Source: Phymatolithon calcareum (lineage: Eukaryota; Rhodophyta; Florideophyceae; Hapalidiales). Taken from it: 64,000 nt of DNA. The notes beneath the pieces are model-generated. The model did not search any database. It worked only from the letters and a program-made list of their open reading frames with translations, and was not told the DNA's origin. Numbering within the stretch: the stretch's first letter is position 1; the number at the start of each line of letters is the position of its first letter. The position numbers were made by a program, and so were the translations under genes. Shown piece after piece: positions 19,503 through 30,643 of the stretch. The stretch is taken from the NCBI GenBank assembly GCA_977006965.1, contig OZ345378.1, forward strand, positions 930,001 through 994,000, read 5' to 3'.

Positions 19503-21217
19503 TCAAGAAACAACCATTTTTGGGGCGCAGGACGTGCCTTGTCGCCGACGTAGACTCTCCGAGTCTCCTTAATCTGTCGTGTGCGGACACGAAACAGAGA
19601 AGGTATGGAAAAGTGGGTGAACAATGGCGGTAAAATCAGGACAGCAGTTCGAATTGGATGTCCTGCACTCCATTTTCGGGTGCACGTCATCCCACCGAGC
19701 ACGCGGATAAGCTGGACGTTGCGTGGCAATTTGTGAATACCGCGAACAACACCGGTTTCATTTTCTTCAGATCTCCGTCAGGTCAAGCCAAATACCCGAA
19801 CCCGCGCAAATACATTATCCATGATCGTCCACAAAGCTTATGCTGTGTCGACACGACGAAGATACGGTATACGCAAATGAGCGAAGGATCTGGCGCAACG
19901 CGGAACTTTTGGGACTGTTCCTGCAAATTCGAGCATGCGATGGAGTGGATCTGGGGTGAGAGTGGACGAAGCACGAATCGGATGCTATATAAAACCCCCA
20001 AGTTCCCACGAATTTACGACTGCCGCGAAATAAGACCGGTTTTTCCTGCTCCCGCGCGCGTCAAGGTCAATTATCGCGCTGTCCACCCCAAACTCTATCG
20101 CAGCCACTCTTTCTCATCTGTTGCAATTGCGTGTCAAAGGTCAAAAGCGGAAGTTGAGGGAGCAATCGTGCATTGAATTGGCACGAAATTGCAGTCACGG
20201 AAAGAGATCGAACGTGAGCTCAAAATGCTCGTTTCAAGAAGAATCGTACAGAAAATGGATCTCAGATGTAATTCTTTGTCCTGAAGCCTGCGCCAAACCG
20301 TTATAAAACTAGGGAGGGATGAAAGCTGGAGGCGTTCTACAGCGAAAATTCCACTCTTATGTGGCGAGATGTGGGAGTCGTCGCGCTCGAACCGTATTCC
20401 ATTTTTTGCGATGGTCTTCTCACGCGCCGGACTCCATGAGAGGAGCAAACTTGAGAAAGTGTGTCAATGTGGCATAAGTTTTTATGTAGCACTATATAAA
20501 TGTGTTGGTTTCTAACATTTGGCTCTACATTGTTGTTTGGGCGGTCTATGCGTCCGGTGAGACACTAAACAGATGTTAACGCCAGACAGAAACATCTTCT
20601 CACAACTCTAGTATCTTAAGCAAAGAGCCAACATTTCTCCCCCTCGCATTCTGTCTACCATCACGCGTATTATTTTCGCAATCGGGATGTCCTGATCATG
20701 GTATTCCAGCCCACGCTCCTGTTCTCAATCCTAGCCGTTGACTCAATTTCTGTTTCATTCTGTTATCTCGGTTGTGCTGCTGTTCGCTTGCAACCTTGTT
20801 GGCCCCCTCAGAAACTGCAGTGCTTTGCCAACTTGTGGAAAACACAGAGTATGCGGTGCTCCGCACAATCTGGTTACAGCGCTCTCTGTCGTCTACAAAA
20901 CTTTTATTGCATTTCCGATTCTTACAGTATCTGTACTCTTTGGTGTGATCTAGTGTTGGGTAACGACCTGCTTCACCATTTTGAAACTCCCTTATCATGC
21001 AATTCGTCAAAAACAGGGAGCAGTCTAACCACAGCAATTTATAATTCCCAAACATTCTGACTGTGATAGCTTCTGATAAAAGGTTTTAGCGACGGATGAG
21101 GTGGGAGATTTTCAACCTGTACATGATGCAGACACACAATGCACACTGTTTGAGCAGCGTGATTCCGCTTTGCACCATGATCCCTCCGATGACTGAAGTT
21201 GCAATTGGGGATCAAGG
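19503..21217. repeat. segmental duplication, copy 2 (cyclin 5' flank)
   Basis: The counterpart of 1-1714. It starts at the base next to the cyclin ATG, so it contains that gene's promoter. A TATATAA-type tract lies at about 19985. The match to copy 1 ends near 21217, where copy 1 runs into LINE sequence and this copy runs into unrelated unique sequence. Confidence 0.9.
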
Positions 21218-21902
21218 AGATCTCATGAGAGTAGATTTACCATGTTCAAGATAAAGTACACCGATGGTGTGTGCACCGCATTTGCAGTGTCATGAATGGT
21301 CCCCGTGTTCTTCCAGTTGCAGTGTACAGTGTGGACGTGGACTGGCGATGCTTGAATGAAACAAGGGGACTCTGTAGAGAAAGAGTATTAAATGCGGTAA
21401 ACGTAATCGGTGATTTGGGCCTCACGAGGACTTGAAGACGGCACGACATTCACTTTTTGTGCTGTAAGGAGTGCAAGAGAACTCCGTATTGTTGAGTACC
21501 TTCATCACCTTCGGGGAGGTGTGTGTATAGGAGCTTCTTCTCACTGCGGTGCAAGCGTTGAAAAGTCCAACTCCGCAAGACCCAATTCGTCTTCTTGAAA
21601 GCATCTATGCCTCCAATACAGATGCGCCTCCAAAGTGTTGCGTCGTATTGAAAACCTGTCATTACTCGGGAAGAGCCACTGTACTTTATTGTATTCGACT
21701 TATTCTCTCCAACTTCAATTTACCGATCTCCCCATGATCTCCCTCCCTGCACGTCACTTCACTACACTTCACTGCACCACAATACAACACACTGTAAAAC
21801 ACTGACCGGCACGACACTCTACCAGTGAACCAGTTGCAACTTGTCTAATGCTCACACAGTAGTGCTAAGCGCAGATTAAAAGTGCACGAATGGCGTGATG
21901 AT
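21218..21902. other. unique sequence, no gene recognised
   Basis: Short open frames on both strands, none with family features. About 21740-21830 is rich in CAC-containing simple sequence. I see nothing further in it. Confidence 0.4.
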
Positions 21903-22232
21903 ACAGCAATTGCACGGCACCACCGGACAGTTCCATGCTTTACAATTCGATAGTGCAGATGAAGTTGCGAGGCCCAGCACCCGCGCTCTACCACCATAAA
22001 AGATCCATCTTACAAGTTCTCCTCCATCCCTGCCTCTGTGTCCTTTCCACCTTACCAGTTCTCCTCCCTGTCCGCCTCTGCGCGCTTTCCATCTTACCAT
22101 TCCCATATGCCTCTCCTTTCCCAACCTCCGTCCCTGACCGATTACGGGGCGGAGCCGATTCCAGGCGTCCTCCAAAGGTGCACTTTGGGGGTTCACTGGG
22201 GGTTTCTTCATGCCTCCACGTCGCCGGACGCA

Positions 22233-22328
22233 GGAGCCACATCAGAGCCACAATTGTCAACTCAAGCTTTGCTGTGTGCGGACACACAGCAAAGCTTGAG
22301 TTGACAATTGTGGCTCTGATGTGGCTCC
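22233..22328. repeat. perfect 46-bp-arm inverted repeat
   Basis: Arms 22233-22278 and 22283-22328 are exact reverse complements around a 4-nt CGGA loop. A transcript from either strand would form a 46-bp duplex. Perfect identity implies recent formation or conversion, unlike the diverged hairpin that follows four bases later. Confidence 0.95.
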
Positions 22329-22332
22329 CTGG

Positions 22333-22479
22333 GATTGGTTCAAGAGAACCATAGACTTCGAATGGAAGTCGAAAACCTCCAAAACAGGCTTCACTCACCT
22401 CGGGATGGCTGAGGTGAGTGAAGCCTCTGTTGGAGTTTTTGGACCTCCAGTCGAAGTCGCTCGTTCTCCTGAACCAATC
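22333..22479. repeat. imperfect 69-bp-arm inverted repeat with coding-like arms
   Basis: Arms 22333-22401 and 22411-22479 are the same length with no gaps and a 9-nt spacer. Read outward-in, both arms encode the same peptide with mostly mild changes: DWFKRTIDFEWKSKTS on plus and DWFRRTSDFDWRSKNS on minus, each ending GFTHL. K/R and E/D swaps plus some synonymous changes suggest two related coding fragments joined head to head. The source protein is not recognised. Confidence 0.85.
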
Positions 22480-24189
22480 GCAAAGTGGATGGCCCATCCC
22501 CCAAGGTTTACGTCCCCGTCCATTTCGTCCAAAATCTTTGCGATGCGGCGCGGTCAACGACCCAGGGGCCACAGGAAGCACGTATCTTGACCTTCTACCT
22601 CTTCGTTCGCTTGTGAAATTAAACGTTGGCATTTTTGATAGACATCCACGTGCCGGAGAAGTACAGCTGTGGAGAAAGTGATTGCTCGAAGGAACCCAGC
22701 CATAGGAGGCCTACCCTCTTGAAAAGAAGTTTGAAACTGAAACTCGATCGCATGGTCCTCGGCTTCAGAAACGACGGCATCGTGCTTGCGGCGAGTAACA
22801 CGCAGCCTGGGACATGTGGGGTCAAAGTATGAGACAACATGACGCGAGGAGCCGCCGTCAAATCCTTCGAGGCAAGTGCTGAATGTAGTGCGGTATATCG
22901 CCATATCACGATGGTCGTATCGGAAGGTACGAGCGTCACTAACAGCGTTGGTCGGGTAGCCGGTGACCATGAGGGACAAAGGTACACAGTTCAAGGCTTG
23001 AGCGAAACTTTCTTCACCACTTGCACTTCTCACGTTTGAGAGACATGCACAGGTCATGGCGGAGGGCCACCTTGAAGAAGATGCGGTGGCGGCATTTGCC
23101 ACCTAAGGGTAAAGCATGTTGAGTGATCGTAGTTCGGATTCTTGTGCCCTCCTGCTTATAAGGCTGTCCGTGTAGCATAATATGGAGGGTTCAACTCATA
23201 ATCTTACTGTCGGTCGGCGGGCAGCACACAATAACTTCCGTTCCTGGTCTGGCGAATGTAACGGCCACAATGCTTGTTAATAGAGCTGTAGTTTGAGCTT
23301 CCTCAAAGGAGTAACGAGCACTATGCCTTGTGGAAACATAACGACAGAGATGTTTGTGCAAATGGGATCACTGTCTTGGAGAGTTGCAGCGCCGGAGGCT
23401 AGTCGACCTACATTATCAGGGCGTTCAGTTTTAGGGGGAATGATTTCAGTCAACATCTGTGCAATAAAATTGCAATTTGTAGACCTAATGAAGGTCGAAT
23501 CGTGCACTTTTGAGTTGCTTTATAATCATTGCCCGTTACTTCTGATTCTCGCTGCTCGCCTCCTCGACATACTTTTGTCCACCAGACAGCAGAAGGTCCA
23601 ATGATCTATCTCTTCAACATATAAACATCATACTGATATTGTCAGTCGGGTTCTCTTTTGTGGCGTTGCTGTCGCCGGAGACACACCATGGTCTTGTGAG
23701 ATATCAGAGATCAGGAAAGGTGTGAATATGATTGTTGGCTACCGCTCGGTCTACGGCTCCTTTATTGTCTTCTTCGCCATATTCTTGCAAGACGAGTTTA
23801 AGAGTTTCTTGAATATTCCTTGCATGGGCTTATTTAGTTGATGTTTGGAATTGAATTTGATAAGTACATCTCTTCGCTCACAATCGTGATCCAGAACATA
23901 GTCGAAAAGCAAGAATTTTTATTATAGTGTTACAAGCGAATCTGCGGACGCCGGAGCGTAACTTCCAACGAGGCACGAGGTTTTAATGCTGTCAGCAAGA
24001 GCTAGATGTATAGTTTGCAGTGGGCTATAGACCTATTACCATATTCTGTATGCACATGTTCATTCTCTGCAACTCCCTGACGGAAAATCAAGCGCCTCAA
24101 GTGTCGCGGTTTCGAAGTCTGGAAAAACGAAGCCCCGAAAAAAATTTTAATCCAAGTTTTTTTCTGCTTTTTTGAGCTCAAAAACAAGC

Positions 24190-24660
24190 ACACGCGCCAG
24201 TGTTGGCAAAATGATCGTAACTGGTCAATAGAATCCCTGTATTCAGTGCTCGTTTTCGTGTCCGTAGATCGGTGTTAGCTTCTATTTATAGAAGCTGTGA
24301 TTTCATATGCCGCGCGGCCCCTGTAGAGGACTGAGATGGGATGACCTTGAATTCTAAGTTTTCCCGTCTGCCATTCTGGAGGGCGTTTCGTGAGCTGCAC
24401 CAAGGTAGGTAGCATCTGAGGAAGCCTTGCTTATATCGTGGGAAGTCTGCGGGGATTTTAAATAAACTTGATGCCTCGCGGATCGTTTTAAAGATGTGCA
24501 TCCGGATCCACTCCCATTGTGGAATATATGGAACCGTATTCTTGCGTAACCAGCTCCTGAACAAATATGAACTCAAGGAAGACGACAGAGTGGCAACTGA
24601 GAAGGCATTAGATGACCTTTTGCTCTTCAGCAAGCATCATCGAGAGTATGCAGCATGAAG
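24190..24660 (+). pseudogene. family R / LINE C-terminal fragment
   Basis: The first part matches 15455-15650 of family R copy 1. The end encodes, on the plus strand, LLNKYELKEDDRVATEKALD followed by DLLLFSKHHREYAA and a stop. This parallels the C-terminus of the minus-strand LINE piece at 24937-25593 (ETEKALDKVLFF). LINE tails therefore face each other here. Confidence 0.5.
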
Positions 24661-24936
24661 AAGACCTGCACTGAAAGAAGAAGCGACGCCTCGAAACTTT
24701 TTTTTTTGAATTTTGAATTTATTAAACGCCCTCAGAAACACTCATAAGACTGTAAGGGAGATGCGTTTCAGATGCTACTACCTTGGTAGCTCCGTTACTC
24801 TGTTAAAGCCCGCAAAAGCTCGTTGCTATCGTCGTAGCCCTAGCTGCAAAGACCCTCCTCCAGTGGAGGGAAAAGCTTAGAGTCCACTTGTCCTGTTCGT
24901 AGGAATCTCAGCGTCGCCGTTCAATTTTGACTTGGT
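24661..24936. other. spacer between opposed LINE tails
   Basis: Contains a T9 run, then TTTGAATTTTGAATTT, and a CCCTCCTCCAGTGGAGGG palindrome at about 24853-24870. No gene seen. Confidence 0.4.
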
Positions 24937-25593
24937 CTATTCCATGTCGTCATAAAAGACGATTGTGAAGAATAGTACTTTGTCAAGTGCCTTTTCAGTC
25001 TCACTAGTCTCCTCTTCTGTTAGTCGATATCTTTGAAGGTACACTTCGAGCTTGTTCATGAGAGTTGGTACGATTTCACCGAATTTGTCTTCCAGAAGAG
25101 TGGTACTCAATGGGGGAAAACGTCCGAATGCCCATTTAATCGCCAATTGGCGGTGACGTGCTTTCGGTAGTCTGATGATGGCGGGAGTAGACCCGAGAAT
25201 ATCATAAGGAATTTTCCTCTTTCTGCTCGCCTCCAAGCCTTCTCCTTCGTCTTTAAAGAGCAGGTCCCTCAACGATTTTGCTGAAACTCGCTGCTTAAGA
25301 TAGGTTAGTGCCGTCTCGAATAGGTCGTGATGTAACATTGATGATATGTCACGACACACCCATTGCAATTCCTCAACGTCTCTTTCCTCTCTTGGGACTG
25401 CGAGCAAGCCCATTTTCCTTGTTCTGGCTCGTTCAAGCATTCGTAACGCTAAAACTAGTCTTCTGTCTTCCGCATTATGTATGCGACAGAGAAGACGAAG
25501 TCTCGCGGTTCGATTTTTTGCGATTGGACCAAATACTTGTCCAAAAAAAGTCTTCTCCAGGGACGCCTCGAAACTGCTACGAAGAGCAATCAA
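24937..25593 (-). pseudogene. LINE reverse transcriptase C-terminal fragment
   Basis: A 218-codon open stretch on the minus strand. Its start (EASLEKTFFGQVFGPIAKNR) matches the post-RT region of the LINE at 3644-3937 (SAEGLFFKNVFGTYAQHRHG). The rest extends the same protein beyond where the first LINE is interrupted, ending ETEKALDKVLFFTIVFYDD. It lacks the catalytic domain, consistent with a fragment, though this part is unusually free of stops. Confidence 0.65.
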
Positions 25594-25734
25594 AACAACC
25601 GAACATATGCTAGGGTCTCAGATAGAATGCCAGACATAAGAGTAGAGCCGCCCTAGCGAGGGCAGCACCTGAGGAAGCCCTGCCCGTATATTCGTATGAC
25701 TGCGGGGCTTTAAAAAAAATTGCAATTAAAAAAA

Positions 25735-26720
25735 AAAGTTCCTGAACAAATATCCCGACACCATTTCCGCCGTCGCGGATTGTTCAGACACCCATGGTTC
25801 CCAGAGAGGTGGATACGCCTGAGCAAAAGCGCGGCATGGCAGAGCTGCGAAAGATGTTCGATGGCCAAGTTTTCAAGGGCGAATAAAAGACAGGCGAGCT
25901 GCGGAAAAGAAACCTGGGCCTATTAGGATGTTTTGGCACCGACTTATTTTACCGTAAGTTTCGACGCCTTGCGCACATTTTGCACGTCATTATTGTTGAA
26001 CTCTAACAGTTTCGTGGTCATTTTTTGGTTGAAATGTTTGATCCTTTGGAAGGAACGGACTCCTAGAGGGTACCATAGAGCGCTGTTATGGTTCCCAGAT
26101 GCACTGGTGCTCTTCATGCCATTATGGACGATAAAATCTCCAAGCGTTTGTCAGAACAGGGCTGATTCGGACGATATTTCTGGTCAGGAGCTACTGCTCC
26201 GGCGAATGGAGCTCATGCCTTTGTACGTGATTGTGCCATGGACTTGTCACATATCAATTGCCGCGAAGATATCTGGGTGCGTTGTTCTGCTATCAGGCGT
26301 GGCTCTAGGAGTAGTTGAGACTGCTATTTGTGAGGCTGGAGAACACTTGAAAATAATGGTGACTTGGCCCGAGGCCCGGTGGACCCCAAGAAAGTTTGAC
26401 GACACAGTTATCCCACTGAAGGTTGAAACGGTTCTCAAGCAGTTAGGGGAGAAGAGCTCAGACGCGCTGATGTCTACAGCAACGATCGATCTGTCCTCTC
26501 CAGCTTATCCAAAAACAAAGGTGGAGCACTATCTTAGTTTGGAGGACCAGACCCGGATGCATGCTGTTCCCTGTAACACAAATGCTCTACACTGACCTTG
26601 ATGTGATAGAAGACAAATGTGATGACATTGTGCCGAACAAATCAATCATCAACGCAAACAGGCCTCGTGGTCAACCGTCTTCTAGTGGCCGCCAAGGGCA
26701 ATCCAGCAAGAGCTAGACTG
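25735..26720 (+). repeat. repeat family R, copy 3, with coding remnant
   Basis: Similar to 15650-16330, then extends further. The long plus frame at 26280-26595 holds VETAICEAGEHLKIMVTWPE and KVETVLKQLGEKSSDALMST. After a frame change near 26570 it continues to TDLDVIEDKCDDIVPNKSII and a polar tail GRQGQSSKS with a stop at about 26716. It looks like the C-terminal part of an element protein that I cannot name. A poly-A-like run at about 25709-25738 precedes it. Confidence 0.45.
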
Positions 26721-27790
26721 AATGCTTCTTAGTATCCCTTTCACTTTTTTCTAGCGCTTAATGTAATTTAAGACTCAATGGCAATTGATTGCTCTTGAAG
26801 GTTAGGTAGCGTGAAATCACGAACAGCCGTTACGAGTGGTCTTGTCGCTCAAGAAAGAAGACGGAGAAACAGCCAGATTGCGCAATAGACTGTTCCGCAT
26901 CTCGGCGGTGCCATCCTTAGTGGGACCAACGTAGCGCTCGCGACACGTTCTGTTGGATTTGCCATGTCTTCTGGGCTCGTTGAAGGCACTTATTTTCTTG
27001 ACGGGCATGTGTCCGTTTTGATGAAACGGAAGACCAGAAGAACACAAAGTTGGCACACTCGACTACTTAGCAACTCAAAATGTGCCGCATGTGGCGACTT
27101 TGCGTATGCTTCGTCGGAGCCAAAGTTCCATCCATTGCGCTTCCCCTACAGCACTTTTTCTGGCGCAGACGCCTAAGAGTTACACTAAAAGTCGCGGCAG
27201 GCATTGTGGATCACATGCCGGTAAAATTTACTTGACCTTGAATCTAAGAGATGCTGACATCTTTCTCCACATCAGTGTTCTCAGATTTGGCTACGGTCAC
27301 GGTTCGATACTCTGTTAAAAACCAAAGTTCCAACGATTCTGAAAAATAAGTTCTGGAGTTGCCGGCGTGTCTTGCACAAAACTCCTTGCTATTGTAGGGT
27401 CGATCAACATGAAGATAAACCCACTGGTATTTTCGTCAGGGCATCTTCGCGAGCGAAAGCGGGCTCCTCAAAATGAGAGCAATTAGAGTTTCGAACCGGG
27501 ACAGCTTCGAGAATTTTATGGTCCATGCGGCCCATAAACTCACTCGTGGGTCCATATGCCGGCCCTAACTGGATGGCCCCTATGTTTTTTTATCTCTTTC
27601 TCGTCATCGTGTATCTCCCGTTCACCGCACATCTTCCATCTGGTAGGCACAGCTCGGCCGCATCCACTGTCTTAACTTGCCCGCGCCACTATCTCCAAGC
27701 CTTATCCCCGGTGGCTTATAGTTCCACTAAGTATTTGACGGTGCAACATCGACATTCGCGCCTTTCCTTCCACCGCAGTCCAACCCAGTT
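26721..27790. other. intergenic upstream of the peptidase gene
   Basis: Only short frames without family features. The last 150 bases are pyrimidine-rich and lead to the start codon at 27791, so the promoter of that gene probably lies here. No clear TATA box is seen. Confidence 0.35.
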
Positions 27791-28528
27791 ATGGCGACAG
27801 CAACCGCGGAAGCTGAACTGCCCACCTCGCATGCAGTCGACGACGTAACCACCGAGAACCGAGCCGTCCCTGAGCATCAAGCCACGCACTTTTATGTCAC
27901 GGGCTTTGCAAAGTTCCACCAAGTCGCCATCAATCCCACAGAGCTGCTAATGAATGCCTTACCGCAATATCTGCGCACCTGTCCGCCGAACCCTAGTTGC
28001 GTGCTAGGTTCCTGGCAGACCCTGAAAGTCGCGGCAGAAACATCGCGCGTCGAGCTCGACCATCTGTACAGTCGAATCTCTGATGCCCGCGTCTGCAACC
28101 GCTCTGCCCCCGCATCTCGCGCTGTCGTGTTGCACTTCGGCGTCGATGTGAACGCCACCCGTTTCGGACTGGAACTGCGGGCACGCAATGAAGCCACATT
28201 TCGCTGCCCCGACGAGCTTGGCTGGGCGCCCGTCCGTCAGCGCATTGACAAATCGGAGGAGCAACTCACGGCCGTTAAGCAGACCGCACTGCCGCTTGAC
28301 GTCCTTGTTGCCGATTTGCTGAAAGAGGGGTTTAAAGTCCGTATCTCCACTGATGCGGGCCGCTTTGTTTGTAACTGGGTATACTACAACTCCCTGTCTC
28401 GCGCTGCGAAGAATGATGCTGTCTCCCTGTTCATCCATGTCCCGCCCGAGGCAGTGGCTCCTATTTCTGAGCAATTGAAATTCACAAGAGCTCTTATGCA
28501 ATCCATTTCTCAATTGCCAAGTATCTAG
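27791..28528 (+). CDS. pyroglutamyl-peptidase I-like cysteine peptidase (C15)
   Basis: A 245-residue single-exon protein. It opens with the family signature YVTGFAKFHQVAINPTELLM (35-54; family form is TGFgpF...NPS). The middle carries LHFGVDVNATRFGLELRARN (about 114-133) with E128 at the family's glutamate position. The catalytic cysteine fits C194 in GRFVCNWVYYNSL, and the histidine H216 in LFIHVPP. The family removes N-terminal pyroglutamate from peptides in the cytosol. About 30 extra N-terminal residues precede the domain and do not look like a strong targeting signal. All three catalytic positions are present, so activity is plausible. Confidence 0.85.
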   Translation: MATATAEAELPTSHAVDDVTTENRAVPEHQATHFYVTGFAKFHQVAINPTELLMNALPQYLRTCPPNPSCVLGSWQTLKVAAETSRVELDHLYSRISDARVCNRSAPASRAVVLHFGVDVNATRFGLELRARNEATFRCPDELGWAPVRQRIDKSEEQLTAVKQTALPLDVLVADLLKEGFKVRISTDAGRFVCNWVYYNSLSRAAKNDAVSLFIHVPPEAVAPISEQLKFTRALMQSISQLPSI

Positions 28529-29028
28529 TCATCCGTTTTTGCGTGTGTCCGCTGTCTCGAATAGCTTGTATGGGCCGCAATCGAGTAGCCTATTGGCGCA
28601 TTGGACAAGAAATTCAAGAGAGGCTGCGCTCTAGGTTGACTTTTTGTCAATGATTTGTGAAAACAAATGCGGGACCCACATATTTGCCGGCAAATGGTCG
28701 ACTATTAGTCGCCATCCAGTTTGATCGTTTCCCGCCCAAGTCTACCCCGCATATATTTTGAGTGCTGGAACTTCCATAAGCGCATTTCTTACTTTATACA
28801 TCTCTAGCGTGTCTTCAGTCCCTGGTATTTATCCCCCTTACCGCTTTTAGTGCCTGCAGAGCCCGACCCGATTACTGTGTGGCGTGCATAACCAGCATGA
28901 AGGCGATTCTGGGTGACGCTAGCAGGGGTTACAATTTTTCCCTTTTTAGTTATTTCTTTTATCAAAAACATGCAGCCTCTGCTTTCACGTAGCTTGCGGA
29001 CCTACCCCACTGCACAAGGAAGTCACAC
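28529..29028. other. intergenic between convergent genes
   Basis: Contains the 3' flanks of the peptidase (+) and EF-Tu (-) genes. No gene seen. Confidence 0.5.
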
Positions 29029-30382
29029 TCATTGAAGTAGCTTCGATACAACACCTGCGCCGACAGTCCGGCCGCCTTCTCGCACCGCAAACCGCAGTCC
29101 TTCCGCCATTGGCACCGCGCTCATAAGCTCCACTGTCGCTCGGAAGTTGTCGCCAGGCATCACCATCTGCACGTCTTTCGGAAGGACGAATTTGCCAGTA
29201 ACATCAGCGGTTCGCACGAAAAACTGGGGCTGATAATTCGAGAAGAATGGCTTATGTCTGCCACCTTCATCCTTAGACAGACAATAAACCTCCGCTTCAA
29301 ACTTCTTAAACGCCTTGATACTTCCAGGCTTGGCCAGTACCTGTCCGCGCCACACATCTTCTCTCTTTACACCTCGCAACAGACAACCCACATTATCACC
29401 CGCCTGTCCCTGTACGAGGCTCTTTTTGAACATTTCCACGCCGGTACACGCAGTTTTCACGGTATCCTTCAACCCGACAATTTCAATATCCTCACCAGGC
29501 TTAATAACGCCCTGTTCAATACGCCCAGTGACGACGGTGCCACGTCCTTGAATAGAGAACACGTCTTCCACGCTCATGAGGAATGGCTTGTCCATTGCCC
29601 TCTCTGGTTCGGGGATGTACTCATCGACCTCCTTCATGAGTTTCATTATGGCCTCCCGTCCAATCTCCGGCTGCGCATTATTCAACGCTTGCAATGCACT
29701 TCCGCGCACCACCGGGGTGTCTTCGCCAGGGAACTTGTAAAATGACAGCAGCTCTCGAACCTCCATCTCCACAAGTTCAATAAGCTCTTCATCATCAACC
29801 ATGTCGCATTTGTTGAGGAACACGACAATATGCGGCACGCCAACCTGTCGCGCCAGCAGGATGTGCTCACGCGTCTGTGGCATTGGTCCGTCCGCAGCAG
29901 AAACAACCAGAATCGCACCGTCCATTTGCGCAGCTCCCGTGATCATGTTCTTCACGTAGTCAGCGTGACCAGGACAATCAACGTGCGCATAGTGGCGATT
30001 CGGAGTCTCATACTCCACGTGAGCAGTCGCAATCGTAATTCCGCGCGAACGCTCCTCGGGCGCCTTGTCGATCTGGTCGTATGCGGTAAACGATGCGCCG
30101 CCAGAGTCGGACAGTACTCGTGTTATCGCGGCGGTCAGCGTAGTCTGGAAGATGACGCGGAAGACAGCAAGGATCGTTCGTCAGTAATTTGTCACTGGAT
30201 CGCACACATAAGAAATTGTGTCCACAACTCACCTTGCCGTGGTCGACATGACCGATCGTGCCCACATTCAAATGCGGCTTCGTGCGCTCGAAAACCTCCG
30301 CAAGCCCGCGTCGACCAAGAGCAGCGCGAGGAATCGTGCTCCGTGCAGCAGCTGTCGCCGCACGCAGGGGAAGTCGCCACAT
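29029..30382 (-). CDS. TUFM: mitochondrial elongation factor Tu (two exons)
   Basis: Exon 1 is 30382-30233 (50 codons) and exon 2 is 30144-29029 (371 codons plus TGA), giving 421 residues. The intron (30232-30145, 88 nt) has GTGAGT and TTCCAG borders in phase 0 and falls exactly after the lysine of the P-loop GHVDHGK. Exon 2 resumes [11 protein letters not shown]. Other GTPase motifs are DCPGHAD and NKCD; the EF-Tu domains II and III follow to the end ([14 protein letters not shown]). The first 30 residues are rich in Arg, Ala and Ser with no acid until residue 29, fitting a mitochondrial presequence. Algae with plastid-encoded tufA need only this nuclear copy, for mitochondria. Confidence 0.95.
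30145..30232 (-). other. intron of the EF-Tu gene
   Basis: An 88-nt GT-AG intron splitting the P-loop GK|TT in phase 0. Without removal the frame leaves EF-Tu homology. Confidence 0.92.
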
Positions 30383-30643
30383 TTTTCCTCAGATTCGAGA
30401 TAACTTGCCAGTTAACTTGAAGTCCAACTGTGGATCAAGATCAACTTTCACGAGCGAGATGGTGTGCGCACCGTCGGGATTACCATGCGTGCCACGTGCA
30501 TCGATACACGTGTCAATTTAATTGCGCAGATCTGCCCAATTAGCAGTCGATCGTACAAATTACGCCTCCATGCACTCGCAGATCTCATCTCGTTCCGTGC
30601 CCGATCCCTCGTGCATGACCAAGACGACCTCCGCCGCTGTGCA
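30383..30643. promoter_or_regulatory. shared divergent promoter region
   Basis: Roughly 260 bp separates the start codons of EF-Tu (-) and the zinc-ribbon/RRM gene (+), so both promoters must lie here. No TATA box is obvious in either direction. Shared control of two possibly organelle-related genes is an inference. Confidence 0.5.

Larger units (their letters stand above)
21903..23860 (-). mobile_element. repeat family X, copy B (with hairpin cargo)
   Basis: Flanks match copy A at 21903-22020 and about 22545-23860. The middle (about 22140-22500) instead carries two adjacent long hairpins. A 182-codon minus-strand frame (23102-22554) is the best preserved piece of the family X protein, with HDAVVSEAEDHAIEFQFQTS and FLRAITFSTAVLLRHVDVYQ. 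Neighbouring pieces (about 23340-23200) match copy A (SARYSFEEAQTTALLTSI). The protein is not one I recognise. Confidence 0.6.

Noticed and set aside
27791-28528. Recent bacterial transfer of the peptidase gene
   Set aside because: C15 peptidases occur in many eukaryotes and nothing in the sequence points to a recent donor.
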